The notes beneath the pieces are model-generated. The model saw only the letters and a program-made list of their open reading frames with translations. It was not told the origin of the DNA and did not search any database. Both the position numbers and the translations under genes were made by a program. DNA of 32,553 nucleotides from Shewanella saliphila (GTDB taxonomy: Bacteria > Pseudomonadota > Gammaproteobacteria > Enterobacterales > Shewanellaceae), in the NCBI RefSeq assembly GCF_014648295.1, contig NZ_BMQV01000047.1, positions 1-32,553 of the forward strand, in the 5' to 3' direction. Position 1 is the first letter of the stretch; the number at the start of each line of letters is the position of its first letter. Shown here piece by piece: positions 7,878 through 18,500 of the stretch.

Positions 7878-9764
7878 ATGACCAACCAATATACTTCAGA
7901 TGCGATTGAGGTCCTTAACGGACTTGACCCGGTAAAGCGCCGTCCTGGTATGTATACCGATACCACCCGACCAAACCACCTAGGGCAAGAAGTAATTGAT
8001 AATAGCGTCGATGAGGCGTTGGCTGGCCATGCAACAAAAATCGACGTTATCTTACATGCTGATAATTCACTTGAAGTCACTGATGATGGTCGTGGTATGC
8101 CGGTGGATATTCACCCTGAAGAAGGCATTCCTGGGGTTGAGTTAATTTTAACGAAACTGCATGCTGGTGGTAAATTCTCCAACAAAAACTATCAGTTTTC
8201 GGGCGGTTTGCACGGTGTGGGGATTTCTGTTGTCAATGCCTTATCTACGCGTGTTGAAATTACGGTGCGCCGTGATGCTCAAGTGTACGACATGGCCTTT
8301 GAGAACGGCTTTAAAGTTGAAGATCTAAATGTTACGGGCACATGTGGCCGCCGTAATACCGGTACTCGAGTGCATTTCTGGCCTGATGTCAGCTATTTTG
8401 ACTCACCTAATTTTTCGGTAAGTAAGCTTATTTATTTACTGCGCGCTAAAGCGGTATTGTGCCCAGGCTTGCGGATTAAATTTACCAACAAACACACCAA
8501 TGAAGTGCACGAATGGTTTTATGAAAGCGGCCTAACTGATTACTTGCAAGAAGCAGTAAAAGGTTCACTGATGCTGCCAGAAGAGCCTTTTGTGGGCAGT
8601 TTTAAAGGTGAATTAGAAGCCGCAGACTGGGCGATAACCTGGTTACCTGAAGGCGGTGAAAGTCTCAATGAAAGCTACGTAAACTTAATCCCAACGCCAC
8701 TAGGCGGAACTCACGTAAATGGTTTTAGGCAGGGCTTACTTGAGTCCATGCGTGAATTTTGTGAATTTCGTAATTTAGTGCCTCGCGGCATCAAGTTGTC
8801 TCCTGAAGACATTTGGGATCGAGCGGCATTTATTTTGTCGATCAAAATGCAAGACCCACAATTTGCTGGGCAAACCAAAGAAAAACTCTCAAGTCGTCAA
8901 AGCTCTGCCTTTGTATCGGGCATTGTTCGTGATGCGTTTTCGTTGTGGTTAAACTCAAATACTGAGCTCGCTGAGCAATTGGCAGAGTTGTGTATTAGTA
9001 ATGCTCAGCGCCGCTTAAAAGCGGCTAAAAAAATTGCCCGTAAAAAAGTGGTATCAGGCCCAGCCTTACCCGGTAAGTTAACCGATTGCAGTGGCCAAGA
9101 CCCAATGCGAGGGGAGTTATTTTTAGTCGAAGGTGACTCTGCTGGTGGTAGTGCGAAACAGGCTCGCGACCGGGAGTTTCAGGCGATTATGCCGCTGAGA
9201 GGTAAGATTTTAAATACCTGGGAGGTCGACGCATCTCAGGTATTAGGCTCGCAAGAAGTGCACAATATTTCGATTGCGATTGGTTGCGACCCAGACAGCG
9301 AAGATATATCGGAGCTGCGTTATGGCAAAATTTGTATTCTAGCCGATGCTGACTCCGACGGACTGCATATTGCGACATTATTGTGTGCATTATTTATGAA
9401 GCATTACCGTGTGTTAGTGGAAAAAGGTCATGTGTATATTGCCATGCCGCCACTGTTTCGTATTGATATAGGTAAAGAGGTTTTTTACGCATTAGATGAA
9501 GCAGAAAAAACCGGGATTTTGGATCGTTTAGTTGCCGAAAAGAAAAAAGGCAAAGTGCAAGTCACTCGATTTAAAGGGCTAGGTGAAATGAACCCTTTGC
9601 AGCTACGTGAAACAACAATGGACCCTAATACTCGACGTTTAGTGCAACTGACCATTGATGATGCCGAAGAAACATTGTCGTTAATGGACATGTTGCTTGC
9701 TAAAAAGCGCGCACCTGACCGAAAAGACTGGCTAGAAACCAAAGGCGATCTTGCGTTACTTTAA
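7878..9764 (+). CDS. parE: DNA topoisomerase IV subunit B
   Basis: 628 residues from the ATG at 7878; the start agrees with E. coli ParE (630 residues), and the in-frame GTG at 7869 is the alternative. The GHKL ATPase domain shows RRPGMYTDT, IDNSVDEALAGHA, TDDGRGMP and GGLHGVGISVVNALS. The transducer domain follows, then the TOPRIM region with LVEGDSAGGSAKQARDR and DADSDGLH, and the C-terminal PLQLRETTMDPNTRRL. ParE binds ATP and with ParC forms the A2B2 enzyme that unlinks daughter chromosomes. parC lies downstream but is separated by one gene. Confidence 0.97.
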   Translation: MTNQYTSDAIEVLNGLDPVKRRPGMYTDTTRPNHLGQEVIDNSVDEALAGHATKIDVILHADNSLEVTDDGRGMPVDIHPEEGIPGVELILTKLHAGGKFSNKNYQFSGGLHGVGISVVNALSTRVEITVRRDAQVYDMAFENGFKVEDLNVTGTCGRRNTGTRVHFWPDVSYFDSPNFSVSKLIYLLRAKAVLCPGLRIKFTNKHTNEVHEWFYESGLTDYLQEAVKGSLMLPEEPFVGSFKGELEAADWAITWLPEGGESLNESYVNLIPTPLGGTHVNGFRQGLLESMREFCEFRNLVPRGIKLSPEDIWDRAAFILSIKMQDPQFAGQTKEKLSSRQSSAFVSGIVRDAFSLWLNSNTELAEQLAELCISNAQRRLKAAKKIARKKVVSGPALPGKLTDCSGQDPMRGELFLVEGDSAGGSAKQARDREFQAIMPLRGKILNTWEVDASQVLGSQEVHNISIAIGCDPDSEDISELRYGKICILADADSDGLHIATLLCALFMKHYRVLVEKGHVYIAMPPLFRIDIGKEVFYALDEAEKTGILDRLVAEKKKGKVQVTRFKGLGEMNPLQLRETTMDPNTRRLVQLTIDDAEETLSLMDMLLAKKRAPDRKDWLETKGDLALL

Positions 9765-9816
9765 GCTTTTGTATTACCGTCAATCATTATGAATATAAGG
9801 CAAAAATAAATTTACC

Positions 9817-10968
9817 ATGCAGTATTCTAGATTTCGATCTTATTTCAATCTTGGCGGTAAGTTCGCATGTGCAGGACTGATGTTATTAGGATTGTTACCC
9901 ACATCGTCTGTATTCGCGGCTCAGTCAGTGATGATCACTGTCACCAAAGGTTTTGGGCTCAGTTTGTTTGCCTCTGATTTGGGCGACATTAAACAAATGA
10001 CATTGGGAGACGATGGCACGTTGTTTGTAGGCTCGCAAAAAAGTGGGACTGTCTATGCTTTGGTCGACAGCGACCAAAATGGTCAAGTCGACAAACGTTA
10101 TTTAATTGCACGAGGCCTTGAATACCCAGAAGCGCTAGCATTTCATGATGGTGCGTTATATGTCACCGAAGAAGACCGTATTATTCGTTTTGAAGAGATT
10201 GAATCGCGCTTGCGCCGTCCAGGTCGTGCCCGAGAAGTGTATTCAAACTTACCCAGCTTAGATAAAAAATACTCTCGTGCCATGCGTTTTGGCCCAGATG
10301 ACCGTTTATATGTGTCCATCGGCTCGCCCTGCAACGTGTGTGAAGCGGCTTCGCCATTTAGCAGTATTCTTGCCATTGATGTCGACAGTGGTGCCAGTGA
10401 GCAAATTGCCTTAGGGCTTCGCAGTGTCACCGGTTTTGACTGGTCGCCAGAAACCAATAAATTGTGGTTTGCCGATTTAGGCCGAAACTGGATGGGCGAT
10501 AATATCCCCGCTGATGAGATTAACCGTGTTGAACTAAAAGGTAGCCACTATGGCTTTCCATATTTACACGGTAGCGATGTGGTTGAACCGGCGTACGATA
10601 AACCTAAAAATTTAAATGTGATCGTGCCTGAGTTTGAGTTGCCTGCACATGTTGCGCCTACCGGGCTCAGTTTTTATCGTGGCGAGCAATTTCCAGAGCG
10701 TTATCGCAACCAAATCTTTGTCGCAGAAAACGGTTCTTGGAACCGTTCAAGTAAAGTGGGCTATCAAATCGTGATGCTCGAAATTGAAGATGACAAAGTC
10801 AATAAACGTGAAACTGTGGTGAGTTTTTTAGATGGAGAATTTCCCGTCGCCCGTCCATTTGACGTGATCAATGCCCCAGATGGCTCAATGTACATATCAG
10901 ATGACCTAAAAGGTAATATTTACCGTCTGTTTTATAACACAGCCGAACAATCACAGGAATCTAACTAA
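9817..10968 (+). CDS. Exported beta-propeller of the sorbosone/glucose dehydrogenase-like family
   Basis: 383 residues with a signal peptide (hydrophobic core about 17-30, cleavage near SSVFAA-QS). The mature part is a repeated-blade propeller: MTLGDDGTLFVGSQ, YPEALAFHDGALYVTEEDRI, MRFGPDDRLYVSIGSPCNVC, GLRSVTGFDWSPE, DEINRVELKGSHYGFPY, FVAENGSWNRSSKVGY and FDVINAPDGSMYISDD. These resemble the PQQ-dependent soluble aldose/sorbosone dehydrogenase group (YliI-like), but cofactor use cannot be read from sequence. The pair CNVC may form a disulfide. It sits between parE and parC, and its TAA is immediately followed by the parC ATG, so it is co-transcribed with them. Substrate unknown. Confidence 0.85.
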   Translation: MQYSRFRSYFNLGGKFACAGLMLLGLLPTSSVFAAQSVMITVTKGFGLSLFASDLGDIKQMTLGDDGTLFVGSQKSGTVYALVDSDQNGQVDKRYLIARGLEYPEALAFHDGALYVTEEDRIIRFEEIESRLRRPGRAREVYSNLPSLDKKYSRAMRFGPDDRLYVSIGSPCNVCEAASPFSSILAIDVDSGASEQIALGLRSVTGFDWSPETNKLWFADLGRNWMGDNIPADEINRVELKGSHYGFPYLHGSDVVEPAYDKPKNLNVIVPEFELPAHVAPTGLSFYRGEQFPERYRNQIFVAENGSWNRSSKVGYQIVMLEIEDDKVNKRETVVSFLDGEFPVARPFDVINAPDGSMYISDDLKGNIYRLFYNTAEQSQESN

Positions 10969-13269
10969 ATGAGTGATTCGATTGAATTAAGCCTAGATGG
11001 CGTAGAGCAAATGCCACTGCGGCGCTTTACCGAAGAGGCTTATTTAAACTATTCAATGTACGTCATTATGGACCGTGCTTTACCGCATATTGGTGATGGC
11101 TTAAAACCGGTACAACGCCGTATTATTTACGCGATGAGCGAGCTGGGCCTTTCGGCACAATCTAAACATAAAAAATCAGCCCGTACAGTCGGTGATGTAT
11201 TAGGTAAATACCATCCACATGGCGACAGTGCTTGTTATGAAGCCATGGTGTTAATGGCGCAGCCATTTTCGTATCGCTATCCACTTGTTGACGGACAAGG
11301 TAACTGGGGTGCACCAGATGACCCTAAATCTTTCGCGGCAATGCGTTATACCGAAGCAAGATTATCTAAATTCTCTGAAGTTTTATTGTCCGAGTTAGGC
11401 CAAGGTACAGTGGAATGGGGCGCCAACTTTGACGGCACCATGAAAGAACCTAAAACCCTACCTGCAAGATTACCGCATATTTTATTGAACGGTATTACCG
11501 GTATTGCGGTTGGTATGGCAACCGATATTCCACCGCATAACGTCCGCGAATTAGTGTCGGCTTGTGTTGAGTTAATTGATAATCCTAAAACAGAATTAAA
11601 CCGCTTGATGGAGTTAGTGCCAGGCCCTGACTACCCAACAGAAGCTGAAATTATTACCCCTCGCGCAGACATTGAAAAGATTTATGCCAGCGGTAAAGGC
11701 TCGATTAAGATGCGCGCTGTGTATAGCGAAGAGCACGGTGAAATCGTGATTACGTCTCTGCCGCATCAAGCCAGTAGCGGTAAAATTTTAGAGCAAATAG
11801 CCAACCAGATGCAGGCTAAAAAGCTGCCGATGGTGTCAGACTTACGTGATGAGTCAGATCATGAAAACCCTGTTCGCTTGGTGATTGTACCTCGCTCAAA
11901 CCGCATTGACTGTGAGCAGTTAATGACGCATTTGTTTGCCACCACAGACTTAGAAAAAAGTTTTAGAGTTAATTTAAACGTACTGGGTTTAGATGGGCGT
12001 CCACAAGTTAAAGGCCTAAAAACCCTATTAACAGAATGGTTAGAGTACCGCGTAAGCACGGTGACTCGTCGTTTACAGTATCGTTTAGACAAAGTGTTAG
12101 CGCGTTTACATATTTTAGAAGCGTTAATGGTCGCGTTTTTAAACATTGACGAAGTGATTGAGATTATTCGTTTTCATGACGAGCCTAAAGCGGAGTTAAT
12201 GGCGCGCTTTAATTTGTCAGATAAACAAGCTGAAGCGATTTTAGAATTAAAATTACGCCACCTTGCCAAGCTTGAAGAATTTAAGATTAAAACTGAGCAA
12301 GATGAGTTGGCTGCAGAGCGTGACAAACTTGAGTTACTTTTAAGCTCAGACCGCCGCTTAAAAACCTTAGTTAAAAAAGAACTCATTCAAGACGGTCAAA
12401 CCTATGGTGATGACCGCCGCTCACCGATTATTGAGCGTATTGATGCTAAAGCATTAACAGAACAAGAGCTTACCCCTGCCGAATCTGTCACCGTGGTGTT
12501 ATCTGATAAAGGCTGGGTACGCTGTGCTAAAGGCCATGATATCGATGTAGAAGGTTTGTCGTATAAGGCTGGCGATAATTACTTATGCAGTGCCATGGGT
12601 AAGAGCAACCAGGCGGCGGTATTTATAGACTCAACAGGACGTGCATTTGCCACCGACAGTCATACATTGCCATCAGCCCGTAGCCAAGGAGAGCCGATTA
12701 CCACGCGCTTTAATATGGCACCGGGTGCGACTATGCAGCATGTCTTAATGGGCAGCGATGAGCAGTTCTTCTTATTAGCAACCGATGCCGGCTATGGTTT
12801 TATTTGCGCATACCCAGACATGGTCAGCCGCAACAAAGCGGGTAAAGCATTACTGACGTTACCCACCAACGCCTTGGCATTAGTGCCTAAACGAATCAAT
12901 AAGCAAGCTGAGCAATCACTATTAGCCATTACCTCAGAAGGGCGGATGTTGATGTTTAGCATCGATGCACTACCGCAATTATCTAAAGGTAAAGGTAATA
13001 AGATTATAGGCATTCCAACTGAACGGGCCAAAAGCCGCGAAGAAGTGCTGCTGCATCTTAATGTCGTGCCACAAAATGCGGCAGTGACCTTGTGGGCTGG
13101 TAAGCGTAAGCTAACCTTGAAACCAAGTGATTTAGAGCATTACCGAGGCGAACGTGGCCGTCGTGGTGCTAAATTGCCTAGAGGTTTACAACGTGTTGAT
13201 AGCGTTGATGTTGAGATGGGCACTATTGTTGACGATAGCGTCGACGAAACACCAGATAACCTCGTTTAA
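10969..13269 (+). CDS. parC: DNA topoisomerase IV subunit A
   Basis: 766 residues. The winged-helix breakage-reunion domain has MDRALPHIGDGLKPVQRR and the active-site tyrosine Tyr127 in AAMRYTEARL. The quinolone-determining stretch reads HPHGDSACYE with Ser87 and Glu91, the sensitive wild-type residues at the positions of E. coli Ser80 and Glu84. The tower and coiled-coil region follows, then a C-terminal propeller of GyrA-box-like repeats with several basic blades. ParC cuts and passes DNA to decatenate chromosomes with ParE. AGGAA lies about 9 nt ahead of the ATG within the end of the previous gene. A strong terminator follows. Confidence 0.97.
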   Translation: MSDSIELSLDGVEQMPLRRFTEEAYLNYSMYVIMDRALPHIGDGLKPVQRRIIYAMSELGLSAQSKHKKSARTVGDVLGKYHPHGDSACYEAMVLMAQPFSYRYPLVDGQGNWGAPDDPKSFAAMRYTEARLSKFSEVLLSELGQGTVEWGANFDGTMKEPKTLPARLPHILLNGITGIAVGMATDIPPHNVRELVSACVELIDNPKTELNRLMELVPGPDYPTEAEIITPRADIEKIYASGKGSIKMRAVYSEEHGEIVITSLPHQASSGKILEQIANQMQAKKLPMVSDLRDESDHENPVRLVIVPRSNRIDCEQLMTHLFATTDLEKSFRVNLNVLGLDGRPQVKGLKTLLTEWLEYRVSTVTRRLQYRLDKVLARLHILEALMVAFLNIDEVIEIIRFHDEPKAELMARFNLSDKQAEAILELKLRHLAKLEEFKIKTEQDELAAERDKLELLLSSDRRLKTLVKKELIQDGQTYGDDRRSPIIERIDAKALTEQELTPAESVTVVLSDKGWVRCAKGHDIDVEGLSYKAGDNYLCSAMGKSNQAAVFIDSTGRAFATDSHTLPSARSQGEPITTRFNMAPGATMQHVLMGSDEQFFLLATDAGYGFICAYPDMVSRNKAGKALLTLPTNALALVPKRINKQAEQSLLAITSEGRMLMFSIDALPQLSKGKGNKIIGIPTERAKSREEVLLHLNVVPQNAAVTLWAGKRKLTLKPSDLEHYRGERGRRGAKLPRGLQRVDSVDVEMGTIVDDSVDETPDNLV

Positions 13270-13285
13270 GCTAAATTGTATAAAC

Positions 13286-13316
13286 AAAAATGCTGCTCAT
13301 TGAGCAGCATTTTTTT
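13286..13316 (+). terminator. Intrinsic terminator after parC
   Basis: Stem TGCTGCTC / GAGCAGCA (13291-13298 and 13302-13309) with a 3-base loop, preceded by A5 and followed by T7. It may also act in the minus direction. Confidence 0.92.
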
Positions 13317-13442
13317 ATGGCTTAAATATTTACGATGAAGATGGTAAATAAAGGAGGCGGAGAAGCGGGCAATAAAATTCGGCTGAGACAGGGTTAGTCA
13401 ATAACCCTTTTAAATGAAAGCGGCTTATGTACGGCGTAAGAA

Positions 13443-13634
13443 TTAAGCCACTTCGTAAAAATTTGGTTCAAAATCAAGCTGTGTTTGAATAATTTGATTG
13501 GCCATACGTGCACATTTGCCACATTGATCTGCTACGCCTAAACGTTTTTTTACATCAGCCAATGAACTGTCGCCTAAGCTCACAGCGGCTTTGATTTGAG
13601 AATCAGTAATGGCATGACAAAGACAAACGTACAT
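13443..13634 (-). CDS. bfd: Bacterioferritin-associated ferredoxin
   Basis: 63 residues with the four [2Fe-2S] ligands exactly at the E. coli Bfd spacing: Cys4, Cys6, Cys38 and Cys41 (MYVCLCHAIT and DQCGKCARMANQ). Bfd docks on bacterioferritin and passes electrons to the heme so that stored iron is released as Fe(II). No bfr gene is in the window. The gene is monocistronic, and its promoter spacer contains a Fur-like box, so it should be induced in iron shortage. Confidence 0.95.
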   Translation of the reverse strand: MYVCLCHAITDSQIKAAVSLGDSSLADVKKRLGVADQCGKCARMANQIIQTQLDFEPNFYEVA

Positions 13635-13682
13635 AAAGAAAGCCTCTTAGCTCAAAGTTTCAATGCTCTAGAAAGTAATCTA

Positions 13683-13712
13683 ATTCTAAATGAAAACAGT
13701 TATCATTGGCAA
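13683..13712 (-). promoter_or_regulatory. bfd promoter with overlapping Fur-like box
   Basis: Minus-strand TTGCCA (13712-13707) and TAGAAT (13688-13683) are separated by 18 bases, each matching 5 of 6 of the sigma-70 consensus. The spacer is filled by a 19-base near-palindrome at 13689-13707, AATGATAACTGTTTTCATT on the minus strand (8 of 9 symmetric pairs). It matches the Fur core TGATAATCATTATCA at 11 of 15 positions. Fur-iron binding there would block RNA polymerase. Confidence 0.7.
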
Positions 13713-13813
13713 TTACTTTTTTTGAGTATATTGATCATTTTTAATACGTTTTGATCTGAGTCTCATTATTAACCAAGCTCAACAGCCAGCAAAATGGGCT
13801 TAATGATGCAGTT

Positions 13814-14770
13814 CTAATACCCTTGATTTGGGTCAACCACAAAGTGTAAAGGCAAAGATTGTTGCCATAATAAATAGTTTTGGCTAAAAATATCAACCAC
13901 TTGATCCGGTGAGCTCGGCGCTGCAATATGGGGTGTGATGATGACATTAGGCAAACGCCACAGAGGGTGTTCAGTTGCAAGAGGCTCCTGGTCAAAGACA
14001 TCTAATATTGCCTGGCGTTGAGGGCATTGTGTTAATTCGTGCTGTAAAGCGCCAAGCTCAATCGCATTACCTCGGCCAATATTAAATAACATTGCTGTTG
14101 ACTTAAGCAGTGCAAGGGTTGTGTTATTCAGTAAATGTGTTGTTTGTACAGTATTGGGCAATACACTGACAACCACATCTGCAGCAGGCAAGTGTGTTGC
14201 TATATTGTCGATGCTATCAAGTTGATTAAACGGCTCAACAACGCTGCCACGCCTATTTAAGCCGGTTGCCATCATACCAAAATGGCGCGCGGTACTGGCA
14301 ATATGTTGGGCAATTGAACCCGTTCCCAAAATCAACATATTTAGCCCTTGTAGGCTGCTAAATGATTTGGGTTGCCACTGTTGCCGTACTTGTTGCTGTT
14401 GATACAGTGCATGGTGGCGATAATGACTGAGTAAATAACCAAAGACATACTCACTTATTAACGGCCCAAATACCCCACGAATATTGGTTAATGTATAGTC
14501 ATGCTTTAGCTGTGGAGGCATTAATGCATCAACACCAGAGTAAGTTGACTGTAACCATTTTAGTTGTGTACGGTTTGTCGTCGCCTGAATTGGTGGGGTT
14601 AAATAAGGTACGGCTAAATGGGGATCTGCCAGCCATATATCAGCGTGTTGAACACTTTGTTGTGGGTCGTGTTTATCATCCAAAATCGTCAAATTTGGCA
14701 GTTTTTTACTGGCTAATAATTGACGGTAATGTTGATTATTATTAGTCAATAACAGCAGTTTATGGCTCAT
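13814..14770 (-). CDS. D-isomer-specific 2-hydroxyacid dehydrogenase
   Basis: 318 residues. The Rossmann NAD(P)-binding loop is LILGTGSIAQHIA (G149, G151). The catalytic set is Arg233 in FNIGRG, Glu262 in LDVFDQEPL and His281 in TPHIAA, in the usual order. The early part contains the family substrate-side signature LKWLQSTYSGVDAL. The family reduces 2-oxoacids such as glyoxylate, hydroxypyruvate or other D-2-hydroxyacid precursors; the substrate cannot be set from sequence. It follows the glycerophosphodiesterase gene by 23 bases on the same strand, probably as the last gene of an mscM operon. Confidence 0.88.
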   Translation of the reverse strand: MSHKLLLLTNNNQHYRQLLASKKLPNLTILDDKHDPQQSVQHADIWLADPHLAVPYLTPPIQATTNRTQLKWLQSTYSGVDALMPPQLKHDYTLTNIRGVFGPLISEYVFGYLLSHYRHHALYQQQQVRQQWQPKSFSSLQGLNMLILGTGSIAQHIASTARHFGMMATGLNRRGSVVEPFNQLDSIDNIATHLPAADVVVSVLPNTVQTTHLLNNTTLALLKSTAMLFNIGRGNAIELGALQHELTQCPQRQAILDVFDQEPLATEHPLWRLPNVIITPHIAAPSSPDQVVDIFSQNYLLWQQSLPLHFVVDPNQGY

Positions 14771-14793
14771 AACGTTACAGATACCTTATGGTA

Positions 14794-15528
14794 TTAATCA
14801 AACCACGTTAGCAGGGGCACTGACACAGGTAAAGCGGCAGCGGCTATTGCTTTATCTGGATAATTACTGAAAATCCCGTCTACGCCTATCGCTTTGAGTG
14901 TATTAATATCATCCACATTATCGACAGTATAGACATACACTTTTGCGCCGCGCTGATGGGCATCATCAACGATTGCTTGGCTAATAAATGCCGCATCAAG
15001 ATGAAGAGAATAAGCATGTAAATCGCTTACCACTTTAGCTAAGTCAGTGGGTATACCACCTAATAATGGTGCAATAACCACTTGGGATAGTTGTTGTTTT
15101 ATTTGCGCTAAATATAAGTGATTAAACGATGATATCAGTAACTGCTGCGCGGTAAAGTTTAACGATGCTAGGATCTGCGGATACATGTCGATAAATGGCT
15201 CGACGCAGCCGACACCTTTGAGTTCGATGTTAACGATGCAATCACCATTGCTGAGGCTATCAATACGAGTCAGCACCTCCCACAGGCTGGGTATCGGCTC
15301 TCCACCGACAGTGACTTTGCATAAGTCTGCTTTAGTGCTGAGATGAATTAAGCCATAACCGTTGGATTTGCCCTCTAGGCGGCGATCATGAAAAACCACC
15401 AATTCGCCTTCAACACAATGTACGTCAATCTCAATGGCTTTAGCCCCTAATTCGAGCGCTTTATCCATTGCGGCTAATGTGTTTTCAGGTGCGTAACCGC
15501 TAGCTCCACGGTGAGCAAAAACCAGCAT
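14794..15528 (-). CDS. Cytosolic glycerophosphodiester phosphodiesterase (UgpQ-like)
   Basis: 244 residues without a signal peptide, like the cytosolic UgpQ type and unlike periplasmic GlpQ. Catalytic motifs are HRGASGYAPENT (His6, Arg7, Glu15), EIDVH (Glu33, Asp35) and FHDRRLEGKSNG (His47, Asp48), followed by NIELKG. It hydrolyses glycerophosphodiesters from phospholipid turnover to glycerol 3-phosphate plus an alcohol. AAGGAA lies just upstream of the ATG and mscM ends 18 bases before it, so they are co-transcribed. The pairing with mscM and nearby psd is a membrane-lipid theme, but functional coupling is inference. Confidence 0.9.
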   Translation of the reverse strand: MLVFAHRGASGYAPENTLAAMDKALELGAKAIEIDVHCVEGELVVFHDRRLEGKSNGYGLIHLSTKADLCKVTVGGEPIPSLWEVLTRIDSLSNGDCIVNIELKGVGCVEPFIDMYPQILASLNFTAQQLLISSFNHLYLAQIKQQLSQVVIAPLLGGIPTDLAKVVSDLHAYSLHLDAAFISQAIVDDAHQRGAKVYVYTVDNVDDINTLKAIGVDGIFSNYPDKAIAAAALPVSVPLLTWFD

Positions 15529-15546
15529 AACAATTCCTTAATTCGG

Positions 15547-18500
15547 TTAGCCTTTGAACAGAACCTGTGATTCTTTTTGATTACTTTTGAGGTGAACTTC
15601 CATTTGTGGATAAGCAAGTTCAACGTTGTTTTCTTTTAATTTTTTAGTAATACGCTTATGCAGGTTATGGCGTAACGGCCAGCGTGCAGACATGTCTTTG
15701 GCATAAGAGCGTACTTCATAATCTTGAGTATGAGCACCAAAACCAGCAAACCAGACTTCAGGCTCAGGGATTGCTAATGACAAGTCGCATTCACGCACCG
15801 CTTGATGAAGCAGCATTTCAACTTTGGTAGGGTCAGCATCGCGCGACACTGACACTTTAACAATGACTCGGGTAATAGGATCAGACAACGACCAGTTAAC
15901 TAATTGCTCGGTAATAAAGGCTTTATTGGGCACGATAATTTCTTTGCGGTCCCAGTCAACAATCGTGGTAGCACGAATTTGAATTTTACTCACCGTACCG
16001 GTGAGATCGCGAATGGTTACCGTGTCGCCAATGCGGATGGGTTTTTCAAATAAAATAATCAGACCAGAGATAAAGTTAGCAAAAATTTCTTGTAAACCAA
16101 AACCCAAACCAACGGAGAGGGCAGCGACTAGCCACTGCAATTTAGACCATTCCATCCCCAAGGTTGAAAAACCAAATAACATACCAAAAAACAACACCAA
16201 GTAGCTGCTCACTGTGGTAATGGCAAAGCTGGTACCCGGAGCAAGGTCGAGGCGCTGTAATAGCATTAACTCAAGTAAACCAGGTAGGTTTTTGGCAATA
16301 ACCGCTGAAAAGCCGACGAGAATAATGCCAAACATAATCGATTTTAGGGTAATGGGCAGTTGTTGCTCAATGCCATTTAAGGTGCTGGTGGTAGTCCATA
16401 AAGTAATGCCATCTAAAAAAGAGAACACGGCGGTATGAGTTTGTGCCAACACGCCCAATAAACTGGCAAAGAAAGCCAGAAAAAGGATAGACCTCATTAA
16501 GCCTAATGACTGGCTCGAGATGGTTTCTAAATCAACAATGGGCTCTTCGTAGGTTTCGATAGGCTCATTGTTTAATTCACCTCTTTCACGCTGTGCAAGT
16601 CGCTCAGCACGTTTGGCTTTTGCACGGTCGAACGCAATTAAACGTCGCTCAATTAACATCCATCGTTTGATTAATTGATAGATAAGAATAAAGCCAAGCC
16701 CTAATAGGACGGATATTTGTAACTGCAACAGCAATTGGAACGCAGTAAAATAATAACCAACACTCGCGAGTAATGCGCTAAATATAGGCGTGACAATCAA
16801 TATCGCCCATGCCGTCTTTTGCACTAAAACTAAGTTATTGGCATTGGGTTTATTTTTACGATATTCCTCAATCAACACCATCATGTTTTTATATAGCATA
16901 AACAATAAGATACAAAATATGATAAAGGCTCCACGACCAATGCTGTTACGCACTAATGATGTTTCTAATGCTTCGGTAAAGCCCATTAGCCCAATTAATG
17001 GGGCTGATATAACCACAAACGACACCATGATTTTTTGTGCTTTATTAACGATATTTTTAGGTCGTCTGAAATGGCTAATTAAAATGCCTTTATCAATTGT
17101 GAGCAGGTAAAAGAATCGATAAATAAGATAACTCACCCCTATCGTGGTGACGCCCATTCCTAATGCATGCACCACATTTTGCTCGGAGCGACAAAATATC
17201 ATCCCGGCGACAATCACCGGCAACGGCTTTATCAGGGCGTAAAGCAGGCTGATAATAAGCGTTTTAATGGTGTATTTGAATTTATCTTGGGTCACATTAC
17301 CGACATACACAGAATAACGACTGATGGCGTTATTAAACTTTGGCGTTAGCATGTCTTGAGCCATTAAGCATGACAGCAGCAAAATAAGCCACCAAGCCCA
17401 GTAAAAGCTTTGATTTGCCCATGTTTGTTGCAATGCATCTAGCTGACTGGGTTGCACCAACCAAATCGTGCTTTGGGTAAGATCAATAAGCCATAATCCT
17501 CCAATGCCTGGTGCATTAGGTACCCAAAAAAGATGTTCGTTAAGAGTGTTTTTAAGGGTGTTATGTAATTGATTGAGTTGCTCGTAGCCAATCCGTAATT
17601 TTGCAAATTCAGCTAAATATTGGTCATACCCCTGCAGTAATTGCTCAATTAATATTTGTTGCGACTGTAACAATTTAACTTGGGTTTCGTTAAAGAGTTG
17701 GCTGTTATCGAGCTGTTGTGTGTTGAGTGCTTGCTGTTGTTCTAACTGATAGCGTTGTAATCGGGCATCAGCCAGCTCTGTCTGCAGTTTGTCTAAACTC
17801 GGTGGCTTGGGTAATGACTGCAGCATTTGTAAAAAGCGATCGCCAAACGCTGAGTTTGTTTTAACCCAGGTGATTTGTTCTAGCACGTTGGCTAATTGCG
17901 CATTTTGAGACTGATAACGTTTCTCTATTCGCTGTTGTCTCTCAACCACTGAGCTGTGGTTACTCGTTAAGGTTTGCAGTTGTTGTGCATATTGCTGATT
18001 AGACTGACTTAACTCTTGAGACAACGGGTCGGCTAGCTCTTGCTCATCGATTAAGTTATTGGCAATGGTGTCGGCCGTTTGCTGTTGGCGATATTCAATA
18101 TTTTGCTTATTAATGAGTTCGATAAAGCTTTCTTGTTGGCTTAAATTTAAACGATTAACTTGCTGTTGTAATTGCACGATTTCAAGTTGCTTAGGATTAG
18201 CTAAACGCTCAGCTTGGAGCGTGGCAATATGTTGGCTTAATAAGTCAGCCTGGAGCTTATTGCGCTTGCCTAAAGGCGTTTCAATTGGTGCTTGCTGAGT
18301 TTTATTATGTTGGATTAACGCATTTTCAGCCTGGGCAATTAATGTCGGTAGTTGGGTTTGGCGTTGGGAAATTTGTCGTATTTGTTGCGTTAAGTATGAT
18401 TCGGTTTCTTTTAGCTCAGACAAGTGAAAATAAGCCATTGAAGCTTGCTGGTTAAGATCGATTTCTTCATCAAGTGCTAACGGTTTTTGTGCATCACGTA

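Noticed and set aside
13391..13411. GGGTTA / TAACCC hairpin followed by TTTT
   Set aside because: Oriented plus, behind an already strong parC terminator and facing the minus-strand bfd; the stem is short and the T-run only four.
13741..14001. 86-codon minus-strand frame downstream of the hydroxyacid dehydrogenase start
   Set aside because: It overlaps the 3' end of the dehydrogenase in another frame and has no family features.
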